Shown here: piece by piece, positions 1 to 6,137 of the stretch
Layout: each line of letters opens with the position of its first letter
How positions within the stretch are numbered: position 1 is the first letter of the stretch
Source: an uncultured Caryophanales bacterium
GTDB taxonomy: Bacteria > Bacillota_I > Bacilli_A > RFN20 > CAG-826
Assembly: GCA_946183335.1 (NCBI GenBank)
Contig: CAMGZN010000023.1
Coordinates: 1-12,842 of the forward strand
Reading direction: 5' to 3'
DNA length: 12,842 nt
Program-made: the position numbers and the translations under genes
Notes under the pieces: model-generated
What the model was told of the DNA's origin: nothing
What the model saw: the letters and a program-made list of their open reading frames with translations, nothing else
Databases searched by the model: none

Positions 1-174
1 TTTGAGAGCTAATTCTTCATTGATATCGGCATTTTCTGGTCCTTTAGCTGGATCAAAGTATCCAATTTGTTCGACATAGCGACCATCACGAGCGAAACGT
101 GAATCGGCAACGACGACACGGTAGATTGGGTCTTTGTGACGACCAATACGGGTTAATCTAATTTTGACTGACAT
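1..174 (-). CDS. rpsP: 30S ribosomal protein S16, 5' part only
   Basis: The reverse strand encodes 58 residues beginning MSVKIRLTRIGRHKDPIYRV, followed by VVADSRFARDGRYVEQIGYFDP and ending NEELALK, where the window stops. This is the characteristic N-terminal two-thirds of S16 (family length about 80-95 residues), a small-subunit protein needed early in 30S assembly. The start is fixed by the S16 N-terminus and by an AAAGGAG Shine-Dalgarno about 9 nt upstream on the minus strand. It reads leftwards, divergent from rplS. In Bacillus rpsP and rplS lie in one co-directional trmD operon, so the split here is a rearrangement. Other members of that operon (rimM, trmD) may follow beyond the left edge but cannot be seen. 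The 3' end is missing only because the window ends. Confidence 0.96.
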   Translation of the reverse strand, partial: MSVKIRLTRIGRHKDPIYRVVVADSRFARDGRYVEQIGYFDPAKGPENADINEELALK

Positions 175-202
175 AAGTTTATTCTCCTTTTCGTCGATGT
201 CT

Positions 203-230
203 ATTATATAAATAATATAGATAGTGTCAA
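203..230 (-). promoter_or_regulatory. Sigma-A type promoter for rpsP
   Basis: On the minus strand a perfect -35 TTGACA (225-230) is followed by 16 bp and a perfect -10 TATAAT (203-208). Transcription should start near 196, giving a short leader of about 22 nt that contains the rpsP ribosome binding site. Such a consensus promoter suits a highly expressed ribosomal protein gene. Confidence 0.85.
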
Positions 231-271
231 GTATTTTTACTTAACACCTATTTAAATTTAAAAGATTTCGC

Positions 272-300
272 TTGCTAAGCAAATATATATTTGATAGTAT
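272..300 (+). promoter_or_regulatory. Probable sigma-A promoter for rplS
   Basis: TTGCTA (272-277), a 17-bp spacer and TAGTAT (295-300) form a reasonable vegetative promoter pointing at rplS. The expected start near 307 leaves a leader of about 89 nt. It lies back to back with the rpsP promoter, about 40 bp apart. The two hexamers match consensus at four or five positions each, so the call is good but not certain. Confidence 0.6.
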
Positions 301-306
301 CTTTCT

Positions 307-386
307 TGCGAGTTTCGTAACTCGATGCAGACGTTCCGCTTTCAAGTCATGATATGAACGCCCTAAGAAATATTAGTTAGAGGAGG
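307..386 (+). promoter_or_regulatory. Candidate structured rplS (L19) mRNA leader
   Basis: Between the predicted transcription start and the rplS ribosome binding site the RNA can form a tight hairpin, CGAGTT-TCGT-AACTCG (309-324). A second stem pairs CGTTC (332-336) with GAACG (356-360), possibly prolonged by G330-C362 across a mismatch, around a 19-nt loop. An L19 leader that autoregulates rplS is a known RNA family in low-GC Gram-positives, and this element has the right position and size. I cannot confirm membership from memory of the family consensus. The region ends in AGAGGAGG (379-386), the rplS Shine-Dalgarno. Confidence 0.4.
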
Positions 387-395
387 TAAAAAGAC

Positions 396-743
396 ATGAA
401 CACAAATATTGTTAATGAAATTACCGCTCGCCAACTCCGTAATGATGTCCCAGAATTCAAAGGTGGTGACACAGTTAAAGTTAGCGTTCGTATCATTGAA
501 AACAATAAAGAACGTATCCAAGTCTTCCAAGGCGTCGTTATGCAACGCCGCGGCTCCGGTGTCAGTGAGACCTTCACTGTAAGAAAAATTTCTTCAGGTG
601 TTGGCGTTGAAAGAACATTCCCAATTCACTCCCCAGCAATCGCTAAGATTGAAGTTGTGAAACACGGTAAGGTTCGTCGTAGTAGAATTACCTACTTACG
701 TAATCGCTCTGGCAAAGCCGCTCGTATTAAAGAAGTTATCTAA
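396..743 (+). CDS. rplS: 50S ribosomal protein L19
   Basis: This 115-residue protein has the L19 hallmarks: F-K-G-G-D-T-V-K-V near residues 21-29, ERIQVFQGVVMQRRGSG, then FTVRKISSGVGVERTFPIHSP and the basic C-terminus with KVRRSRITYLRNRSGKAARIKE. L19 sits at the 30S-50S interface and takes part in an intersubunit bridge. The length is the family norm. The ATG is chosen because of a strong AGAGGAGG (379-386) 9 nt upstream and the intact N-terminus. It appears to be a single-gene transcription unit with its own promoter and a strong terminator immediately after the stop. In Bacillus it ends the trmD operon; here it is detached from rpsP. Confidence 0.98.
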   Translation: MNTNIVNEITARQLRNDVPEFKGGDTVKVSVRIIENNKERIQVFQGVVMQRRGSGVSETFTVRKISSGVGVERTFPIHSPAIAKIEVVKHGKVRRSRITYLRNRSGKAARIKEVI

Positions 744-758
744 GATACGAAGCTTAAT

Positions 759-787
759 AAAACCCGTCGTTTGGCGGGTTTTTATTT
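759..787 (+). terminator. Rho-independent terminator after rplS
   Basis: AAAACCCGTC (759-768) pairs with GGCGGGTTTT (773-782) around the tetraloop GTTT, giving a 10-bp stem with one U-G wobble. A T-rich tract runs to 787. It lies 16 nt past the rplS stop. Confidence 0.92.
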
Positions 788-830
788 TGCACTCATGCTA
801 TATAGTTCTCGACACAAACCAAAGGTTCTG

Positions 831-859
831 TTATCAAACTAATTCTGGGAGTGTATAAT
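831..859 (+). promoter_or_regulatory. Promoter placed directly on the lepB start codon
   Basis: A perfect -10 TATAAT (854-859) is preceded after 17 bp by TTATCA (831-836), which matches the -35 consensus at four of six positions. Exactly six bases separate the -10 from the ATG at 866, so the predicted +1 is the A of the start codon. No Shine-Dalgarno precedes that ATG. The lepB mRNA made here should therefore be leaderless. Confidence 0.72.
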
Positions 860-865
860 AAGTGC

Positions 866-1591
866 ATGAGCGCAAATCTAATGAGCGAAAAGCAAATCAA
901 GAGAAAATCACTATGGGATAAAATCTCATTTGTTTTTGTTGCGGTCTTTTTAGCTCTAAGCGTCGTTGTTTCTGTGACTTTGATTTATCAAAAATCCTAT
1001 TTTGAAATCAAATGGATTAATGGTCAATCAATGTATCCAACATTTAATGGAGATGCCGTTGATCGATTCGGAAACAAAAAAGGCAAAACTGGTGGTCGAG
1101 CAAGTAACGGAGACAAAAAATTAGACTGCGTTATTTGGGACGGTCACAAAGCGACCATGGACAAAATGGAACGTTTTGACATCCTTATTACCGCTCAACC
1201 AAACAACGGATCAAGAGATTTAATTAAACGTGTTATTGCTCTTCCAGGAGAAACTTTCTATTTCGGAAGTGGAAAGGATAACGGAAGTTTGTATTTACAA
1301 AACTCCAAAGGAGAGTTCGTTTACACTCCTCAACCAATCGAAGAAGAATACCTTCGTGAAGGTTCATATGCAATGTATCAAACACCAACAACATTGGGTC
1401 CAAACGAATACTTTGTCTGTGGTGATAACCGTGGTTATTCCTCAGATTCAAGAAGCTTTGGACCAATTACGAGAGATTTGATTTCTGGTATTGTCGTAGC
1501 GGTGATTGGTACTGCTGACGCCACATTAAATGAAGCTGATGAAGTGGTCTATACCAATCTGAGAATTGGATGCCCGAGGTGGATTAAATGA
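866..1591 (+). CDS. lepB: Signal peptidase I
   Basis: A 241-residue type I signal peptidase, the membrane enzyme that cleaves signal peptides from exported proteins. Residues about 20-41 form a single transmembrane anchor after a Lys/Arg-rich cytoplasmic start. The catalytic serine is S55 in NGQSMYPT and the general-base lysine is K121 in DLIKRVIALPGE. The conserved GDNRGYSSDSRSFGPI block is at 186-201. The stretch between S-M-Y-P-T and the R-F-D-I-L strand (about 60-103) is somewhat long and Lys/Gly-rich. I chose the ATG at 866 because TATAAT lies just upstream. A GTG at 851 is in frame but falls inside or before the promoter, and a second ATG at 881 also lacks a Shine-Dalgarno. The gene overlaps rbgA by four bases (ATGA), indicating coupled translation. 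Confidence 0.95.
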   Translation: MSANLMSEKQIKRKSLWDKISFVFVAVFLALSVVVSVTLIYQKSYFEIKWINGQSMYPTFNGDAVDRFGNKKGKTGGRASNGDKKLDCVIWDGHKATMDKMERFDILITAQPNNGSRDLIKRVIALPGETFYFGSGKDNGSLYLQNSKGEFVYTPQPIEEEYLREGSYAMYQTPTTLGPNEYFVCGDNRGYSSDSRSFGPITRDLISGIVVAVIGTADATLNEADEVVYTNLRIGCPRWIK

Positions 1592-2436
1592 GTCAACAAA
1601 TCCATTGGTTCCCTGGGCACATGAAAAAAGCCCAAAACGAGATTGAAAAGAAGGTCAAAATTGTTGATTGCGTGATCGAACTTTTAGATGCTCGTGTTCC
1701 GTTAGCTAGTCGTAATGAAACATTGTTTCAAATCACTCAGAATAAATTAAGACTTGTTGTTTTAACAAAAGCAGATTTAGCTGATCCAATAGAAACAAAA
1801 AAGTGGTCAAATTATTTTGAAAATGCCGGTTCTGCAGTGATTTTTGCTGATTTAAATAAATCCAGCGATATCCAAAATATCATCAAGAATGTTGAAAAGC
1901 TTGGCGAAGCTAAACAACAAAAACTTGTCGCCAAGGGAATGAAGCCTCAGCCAATTCGCGCCATGATTATTGGTATTCCAAATGTTGGAAAGTCAACATT
2001 AATTAACAAGCTCGCGAAACGTCATTCCGCCTCTGTTCAAAATAAACCAGGACATACCAAGTCCCAGCAACTTATTAAAGTATCAAACCGTTTTGAACTT
2101 CTTGATACTCCGGGAATTCTTCAAAACTCATATGAAGATAAAAACAAGGCAATGCTTTTAGCATTAACTGGTTCAATCAAGCGAGAAATCCTTCCAACTG
2201 AAGAAGTAGCCGAAGAAGCTTATAAATATCTCCACGCACATTATTTTAATAATCTGAAAGAACGTTTCTCATATTTAGAAGAAGTCGACCAAGCAAATGA
2301 TGCATTTGTGAAAATCGCTCGTTCTAGAGGCTATTTGTCTAAAGGCCTTGAAGATACCAGCAAAGCGATGGAGGTCTTCTTAAATGAGCTTAAGAACGGT
2401 CAAATTGGGCGAGTTAGTTTTGAAAGAGCGAACTAA
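1588..2436 (+). CDS. rbgA: Ribosome biogenesis GTPase A (YlqF/RbgA)
   Basis: A 282-residue circularly permuted GTPase. The motifs appear in the permuted order: G4 TKAD at 60-63, then the P-loop GIPNVGKST at 129-137, G2 region around 153-159 (KPGHTKS) and G3 DTPG at 173-176. The N-terminal IHWFPGHMKKA motif is the signature of the YlqF/RbgA family, and a helical C-terminal ANTAR-like region follows. In Bacillus this GTPase acts late in 50S subunit maturation. The start overlaps the lepB stop by four bases and has GAGGTGG (1576-1582) just upstream. Its place between lepB and rnhB, close to rplS, is the usual Bacillota arrangement. Confidence 0.96.
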   Translation: MSQQIHWFPGHMKKAQNEIEKKVKIVDCVIELLDARVPLASRNETLFQITQNKLRLVVLTKADLADPIETKKWSNYFENAGSAVIFADLNKSSDIQNIIKNVEKLGEAKQQKLVAKGMKPQPIRAMIIGIPNVGKSTLINKLAKRHSASVQNKPGHTKSQQLIKVSNRFELLDTPGILQNSYEDKNKAMLLALTGSIKREILPTEEVAEEAYKYLHAHYFNNLKERFSYLEEVDQANDAFVKIARSRGYLSKGLEDTSKAMEVFLNELKNGQIGRVSFERAN

Positions 2437-2439
2437 AAA

Positions 2440-3072
2440 ATGGGCTTAACATACCAAGACCAGTTTTACTCGGATAAAGTTCATTTAATTGTTGGAACCG
2501 ATGAAGCAGGACGCGGACCATTAGCTGGTCCAGTGGTTGCTGCGGCGGTGATTTTTCCTCAGGATTATCAAAATGATAAAATCAACGATTCTAAACAATT
2601 AAGTGAGAAGCAACGCATTGCGTTGTTTTCTGAAATAAAAGAACATGCGATTGCTGTTGGTGTTGGAATCGTTAGCGCAGACGAGATTGATCAAATTAAC
2701 ATATACGAGGCCGCGCGCAAAGCAATGAAACTTGCTATCGCGGACATGAAACATGATTTTGATTTAGTCTTAACTGACTGTATGAAACTACCTGGATATG
2801 ATGTTCCAGTCATCGATATTGTTAAGGGTGATGCGAAGGCTTTACCGATTGCGGCAGCATCAATTATCGCGAAAGTAACACGTGACGAGATGATGGATGA
2901 ACTGGACAAAGATTATCCAAACTACAAATTTTCTAAAAATAAGGGTTATGGAACAAAAGACCACCTTGATGCTTTAAAAAAGTACGGTCCAATCGAACAT
3001 ATTCATCGTAAAACATTTAAACCAGTGGAGAAAATTCTTCATGGTGAGATGAATTTATTTGAAGATTTTTAA
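2440..3072 (+). CDS. rnhB: Ribonuclease HII
   Basis: A 210-residue RNase HII, which removes ribonucleotides embedded in DNA and RNA of RNA-DNA hybrids. The acidic metal-binding residues are visible: D21 and E22 in GTDEAGRGPLAGPV, D113 in LVLTDCM, and D131 in VKGDAK. The SIIAKVTRD helix (141-149) and the GYGTKDH motif near residues 169-175 are also conserved. The third motif reads TDCMKLP, where many homologues have DG or DA. The ATG begins three bases after the rbgA stop. Only a weak purine-rich site (GAAAGAG) precedes it, so translation probably depends on ribosomes finishing rbgA. Confidence 0.96.
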   Translation: MGLTYQDQFYSDKVHLIVGTDEAGRGPLAGPVVAAAVIFPQDYQNDKINDSKQLSEKQRIALFSEIKEHAIAVGVGIVSADEIDQINIYEAARKAMKLAIADMKHDFDLVLTDCMKLPGYDVPVIDIVKGDAKALPIAAASIIAKVTRDEMMDELDKDYPNYKFSKNKGYGTKDHLDALKKYGPIEHIHRKTFKPVEKILHGEMNLFEDF

Positions 3073-3110
3073 CGAAATTTGAAAAAAACACGAAAAATTT
3101 ACGCACTTAT

Positions 3111-3135
3111 ATAGTGAAAGGAATTTTTTCACTAT
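3111..3135. repeat. 9-bp perfect inverted repeat over the dprA start
   Basis: ATAGTGAAA (3111-3119) and TTTCACTAT (3127-3135) are perfect inverted arms separated by GGAATTT. The AAAGGA Shine-Dalgarno of dprA lies in the left arm and loop, and the first two bases of the ATG close the right arm. In RNA the hairpin would hide both ribosome binding site and start codon. In DNA it could be an operator for a dimeric regulator. Which applies cannot be told from sequence. Confidence 0.7.
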
Positions 3136-3937
3136 GAAAGCTAGAAACATACTTATCTATCTCTCGATGCTATATAAGGGCGATTTTAATCAAATCTACT
3201 CTGCTCTTGTAAACCACGAGAACCCTCCAAGTGATGATGAAGTCAACGAGATGATGAAACAAGTCACATCTCCTTGCATCACGATTCTGGATGAAGATTA
3301 TCCAGATTACTTAAAGCAGAAGGTTTTTCAACCACCTTTTGTTCTCTATTATCGTGGAGATATTTCTCTAATTAAGGATGAAGAGAAAAACATCGCGGTC
3401 ATCGGATCAAGAAAATGCACAAATTATGGTTGGACAATGACTGCTAATATCGTCTCAGAAATATGTGAGCACTTTAACATTGTATCCGGTTTAGCGAAAG
3501 GAATTGATTCGTGCGCGCACGCTACGTGCATAAATAAATTAGGAAAAACAATTGCGGTGCTCGGATGTGGAATTGATTATTGTTATCCTCAACGTAACCA
3601 AAGACTCTATGAACAGATAAAAAAGAATGGACTTTTAATTTCTGAATATCCAGGCAAAACCCCTCCACAAAACAAATATTTCCCAATTCGAAATCGTTTA
3701 ATTGTTGGTTTATCGAAAATTGTTGTGATTACTGAAGCTTCAAAACACTCTGGAACATCTATTTCGACAGCGTTTGCTCTTCAATCTGGAAAAGACGTTT
3801 GTTGTGTGCCTTATCCAGCTGATTCAAATTCACTTTGTAACCACCTAATTCAGCAAGGAGCTTATATGATTGAGAATGCCAAAGACCTTTATGACATCCT
3901 GGATTATCGCGAATATGAGCCGTTGTTTAACCTCTAA
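3134..3937 (+). CDS. dprA: DNA-processing protein DprA
   Basis: A 267-residue DprA/Smf protein, which binds single-stranded DNA and loads RecA during natural transformation. An N-terminal helical segment of about 80 residues leads into the extended Rossmann fold. Family motifs are IAVIGSRKCTNYG (87-99), SGLAKGIDSCAHATC (118-132), AVLGCGIDYCYPQ (141-153), FPIRNRLIVGLS (183-194) and the EASKHSGTSIST segment (201-212). The protein ends soon after the Rossmann domain, without the C-terminal winged helix that many DprA proteins carry. The start has AAAGGA 11 nt upstream, a rather long spacing, and sits in an inverted repeat. It is directly before topA, as in Bacillus. Presence of dprA alone does not prove competence, since it is widespread in non-transformable species. 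Confidence 0.95.
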   Translation: MKARNILIYLSMLYKGDFNQIYSALVNHENPPSDDEVNEMMKQVTSPCITILDEDYPDYLKQKVFQPPFVLYYRGDISLIKDEEKNIAVIGSRKCTNYGWTMTANIVSEICEHFNIVSGLAKGIDSCAHATCINKLGKTIAVLGCGIDYCYPQRNQRLYEQIKKNGLLISEYPGKTPPQNKYFPIRNRLIVGLSKIVVITEASKHSGTSISTAFALQSGKDVCCVPYPADSNSLCNHLIQQGAYMIENAKDLYDILDYREYEPLFNL

Positions 3938-3943
3938 AAAATA

Positions 3944-3968
3944 TTAAAGAAATATATTTATTCTTTAA
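3944..3968. repeat. AT-rich inverted repeat between dprA and topA
   Basis: TTAAAGAA (3944-3951) and TTCTTTAA (3961-3968) are perfect 8-base inverted arms around a 9-nt AT loop. The stem is weak and is followed by GCAAAG rather than a T tract, so it is not a convincing terminator. It may be a weak transcript-end hairpin or a protein site. Confidence 0.35.
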
Positions 3969-3981
3969 GCAAAGTAGGTGT

Positions 3982-4010
3982 TTGACTTATGAGATTTAAA
4001 CACATATATT
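3982..4010 (+). promoter_or_regulatory. Sigma-A promoter for topA
   Basis: TTGACT (3982-3987), an exact 17-bp spacer and TATATT (4005-4010) give five-of-six matches in both hexamers. The expected start at about 4016-4017 is only 5-6 nt before the ATG at 4022. The promoter lies inside the reading-frame extension that would start at 3989, so a transcript from it can only use the later ATG. Confidence 0.75.
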
Positions 4011-4021
4011 CTTATAGCGAT

Positions 4022-6109
4022 ATGAAGCTCGTTATTGTTGAATCACCAAATAAATGTCATACCATCCAACGCTACTTAGGTAACGATTATGTCGTCTTAG
4101 CAAGTAAGGGACATATCCGTGATCTTTCCACTAGTGGAAAGGGTGGATATGGAGTTGATATTAATAACGATTTTAAGGCTTCTTATGTCATCACAAAATC
4201 GAAGTATCCAACCGTTAACGAATTAAAGAATGCCGCTCGTCAAGCAGACGAAGTTCTGCTTGCAACCGACCCTGACCGTGAAGGTGAAGCGATTGCTTGG
4301 CATTTAACCCAAGTTTTAGGCTTGGATCCTTTAACAACTAAACGTTTAGAATTTCACGAAATCACACGTGCGTCTATATCAGAAGCAATTCAACACCCAC
4401 GCACGATTGATATGAATCTTGTTAACTCCCAAGAAACACGTCGAATCATTGACCGTATCATGGGTTTTAAACTATCGGGACTTGTTCAAAAAAAGATTAA
4501 ATCTAAATCAGCCGGACGTGTCCAATCAGCAACTTTAAAAATGATCACTGATCACGATAAAGAAATTGCTGAATTCGTTCCAGAAGAGTATTGGCGTTTA
4601 GTCGTGGAATTTTCTAAAAATAACCGTAAATTCTCGGCTGAATTTGATAATTACGGTCAAATTAAAGAGATTCCAAACAAGGTAACTAACGATAAAATTC
4701 TTGGCCAATTAGGCAAGGAAATTATTGTTACAAATATTAAGAAAAGTGTGAAGAGCGTTGAATCAAAACCAGCCTTTACAACTTCTTCGCTTCAACAAGA
4801 AGCATTCAATGTTTATCACTTCTCGACAAAGAAGACCTCCGAACTCGCTCAAGAGTTGTATGAAGGTATTAATTTAGGTGATGAGCATGTTGGTTTAATT
4901 ACTTATATTCGTACTGACTCGACATATCTTTCTGATACATTCGTTGAAAGAGCGACAAACTACATTACCGAGACATTTGGTAAAGAGTACGTTGGAAAAC
5001 GTAAAATTGTTAAACAAGCTCAAGCTCAAAACGCTCACGAAGCTATTCGTCCAACCAGCAACCATCGAACCCCAGAATCAATTAAAGGAGCTTTGTTTGC
5101 TAATGCGAAAACAAAAGCAAATGATCTTTATAAACTATATAAATTAATTTATGAGAGAACTCTTGCTTCATTAATGGTTGCCAAAAAGGAATCTGTCGAG
5201 AAAGTAACGTTTGAATCGAACGGTATTACTTTCAAATCAGAATATACATCAACCATCTATGATGGTTATTCAAAGATCTATTCTGCTGAAAAGCAAGAAG
5301 ATAAAGTTAATCCACAGTTTGTTGAAGGTGAAAAATTTGAAATCAAAAACATCATCAACGAACAAAAATTTACTCAACCTCCTGCCAAGTTAAACGAAGC
5401 TAAGGTTGTTAAATTGATGGAAGAAAAAGGAATTGGTCGTCCTTCAACATACGCTTCAACAATCGATACCCTGTTGAAAAGAAAATATATTGAAACCAAA
5501 CAAGGTCAGTTCGAAACAACTGAACAAGGTAAGAAAACCTCAATTGTTTTAAACAAATATTTCCCAACTTTGATTGATGTAAAGTACACCGCTAAAATGG
5601 AAGAATCTCTCGATAAAATTCAAGAAGGAGAAGTCTCCAGAAGTGATGTCCTTCATAGATTCTATGAAGAATTCATTAAAATTGCTGATGAAGCGAGTAA
5701 GAAAATGTATAAAGATCAGGATGTTCCGGTTGGTCGTAAATGTCCAAAATGTGGAGCAGAACTTGTTATGAAAAAAGGTAAATTCGGTGACTTCATTGGA
5801 TGTTCGAATTTCCCAGAATGCGATTATTGTGAAAATGAAACTCAATTAGAGTACACAGGTGAGAATTGTCCAGTCTGTGGTAAACCTTTGGTTTATCGTA
5901 GAAGTAAAAAGGGTAAAAAATTTATTGCTTGTTCAAACTATCCGCACTGTGACTACATTAAAAACGAAAAGAAACCTCTCGAAGTAGTTGGTAAATGTCC
6001 TGAATGTGGTGGAGATCTCGTGAAACGAAAAGCGCGAGGTCGAGAAATTATTGGGTGTTCTAATTTCCCAAGATGTCATCACATTGAATATATTAAAAAG
6101 CCGAGTTAA
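4022..6109 (+). CDS. topA: DNA topoisomerase I (type IA)
   Basis: A 695-residue type IA topoisomerase that relaxes negative supercoils. The Toprim domain opens with KLVIVESPNK (E7) and carries the acidic DPDREGE motif at 83-89. The active-site tyrosine is Y295 in GLITYIRTDST, and the EEKGIGRPSTYA motif follows. The C-terminus has three intact tetracysteine zinc ribbons (CPKCG...CSNFPEC, CPVCG...CSNYPHC, CPECG...CSNFPRC) in roughly the last 125 residues. The usual VESPAK motif reads VESPNKCH here. An in-frame ATG at 3989 adds 11 residues and has AGGTG (3976-3980) at good distance. I prefer 4022 because family members begin at the KLVIVES strand and a good promoter lies between the two. The stop codon is inside a terminator hairpin. 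Confidence 0.97.
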   Translation: MKLVIVESPNKCHTIQRYLGNDYVVLASKGHIRDLSTSGKGGYGVDINNDFKASYVITKSKYPTVNELKNAARQADEVLLATDPDREGEAIAWHLTQVLGLDPLTTKRLEFHEITRASISEAIQHPRTIDMNLVNSQETRRIIDRIMGFKLSGLVQKKIKSKSAGRVQSATLKMITDHDKEIAEFVPEEYWRLVVEFSKNNRKFSAEFDNYGQIKEIPNKVTNDKILGQLGKEIIVTNIKKSVKSVESKPAFTTSSLQQEAFNVYHFSTKKTSELAQELYEGINLGDEHVGLITYIRTDSTYLSDTFVERATNYITETFGKEYVGKRKIVKQAQAQNAHEAIRPTSNHRTPESIKGALFANAKTKANDLYKLYKLIYERTLASLMVAKKESVEKVTFESNGITFKSEYTSTIYDGYSKIYSAEKQEDKVNPQFVEGEKFEIKNIINEQKFTQPPAKLNEAKVVKLMEEKGIGRPSTYASTIDTLLKRKYIETKQGQFETTEQGKKTSIVLNKYFPTLIDVKYTAKMEESLDKIQEGEVSRSDVLHRFYEEFIKIADEASKKMYKDQDVPVGRKCPKCGAELVMKKGKFGDFIGCSNFPECDYCENETQLEYTGENCPVCGKPLVYRRSKKGKKFIACSNYPHCDYIKNEKKPLEVVGKCPECGGDLVKRKARGREIIGCSNFPRCHHIEYIKKPS

Positions 6110-6123
6110 ATCTCGACTTTTTT
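6096..6123 (+). terminator. Terminator spanning the topA stop codon
   Basis: AAAAG-c-CGAG (6096-6105) pairs with CTCG-a-CTTTT (6112-6121) across one mismatch, with the loop TTAAAT containing most of the topA stop codon. A run of six T (6118-6123) follows. The T run directly abuts the trmFO promoter. Confidence 0.75.
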
Positions 6124-6131
6124 GTTATAAT
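6123..6131 (+). promoter_or_regulatory. Extended -10 promoter on the trmFO start codon
   Basis: TGT-TATAAT (6123-6131) is a perfect extended -10 element. No good -35 is present at the right distance, as extended -10 promoters allow. Six bases separate it from the ATG at 6138, which puts +1 on the A of the start codon and predicts a leaderless mRNA. The element begins at the last T of the topA terminator. Confidence 0.72.
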
Positions 6132-6137
6132 ATTCGC

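Noticed and set aside
851..865. GTG start for lepB adding five residues
   Set aside because: It overlaps the -10 hexamer, so a transcript from that promoter would not include it, and it lacks a properly spaced Shine-Dalgarno.
3108..3115. A TATATA/TATAGT element as a promoter for dprA
   Set aside because: No -35-like hexamer lies 16-18 bp upstream; the nearest (TTGAAA, 3079-3084) is 23 bp from TATATA. It would also place +1 downstream of the Shine-Dalgarno. I kept only the inverted repeat.
3944..3968. dprA terminator
   Set aside because: The stem is AT-only apart from one G-C pair and no T tract follows. Listed only as an inverted repeat.
6051..6137. An upstream extension of trmFO
   Set aside because: It overlaps the topA zinc-ribbon codons and its terminator, and its sequence does not resemble TrmFO. 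The protein family starts at the MKKVNVIGGG segment.
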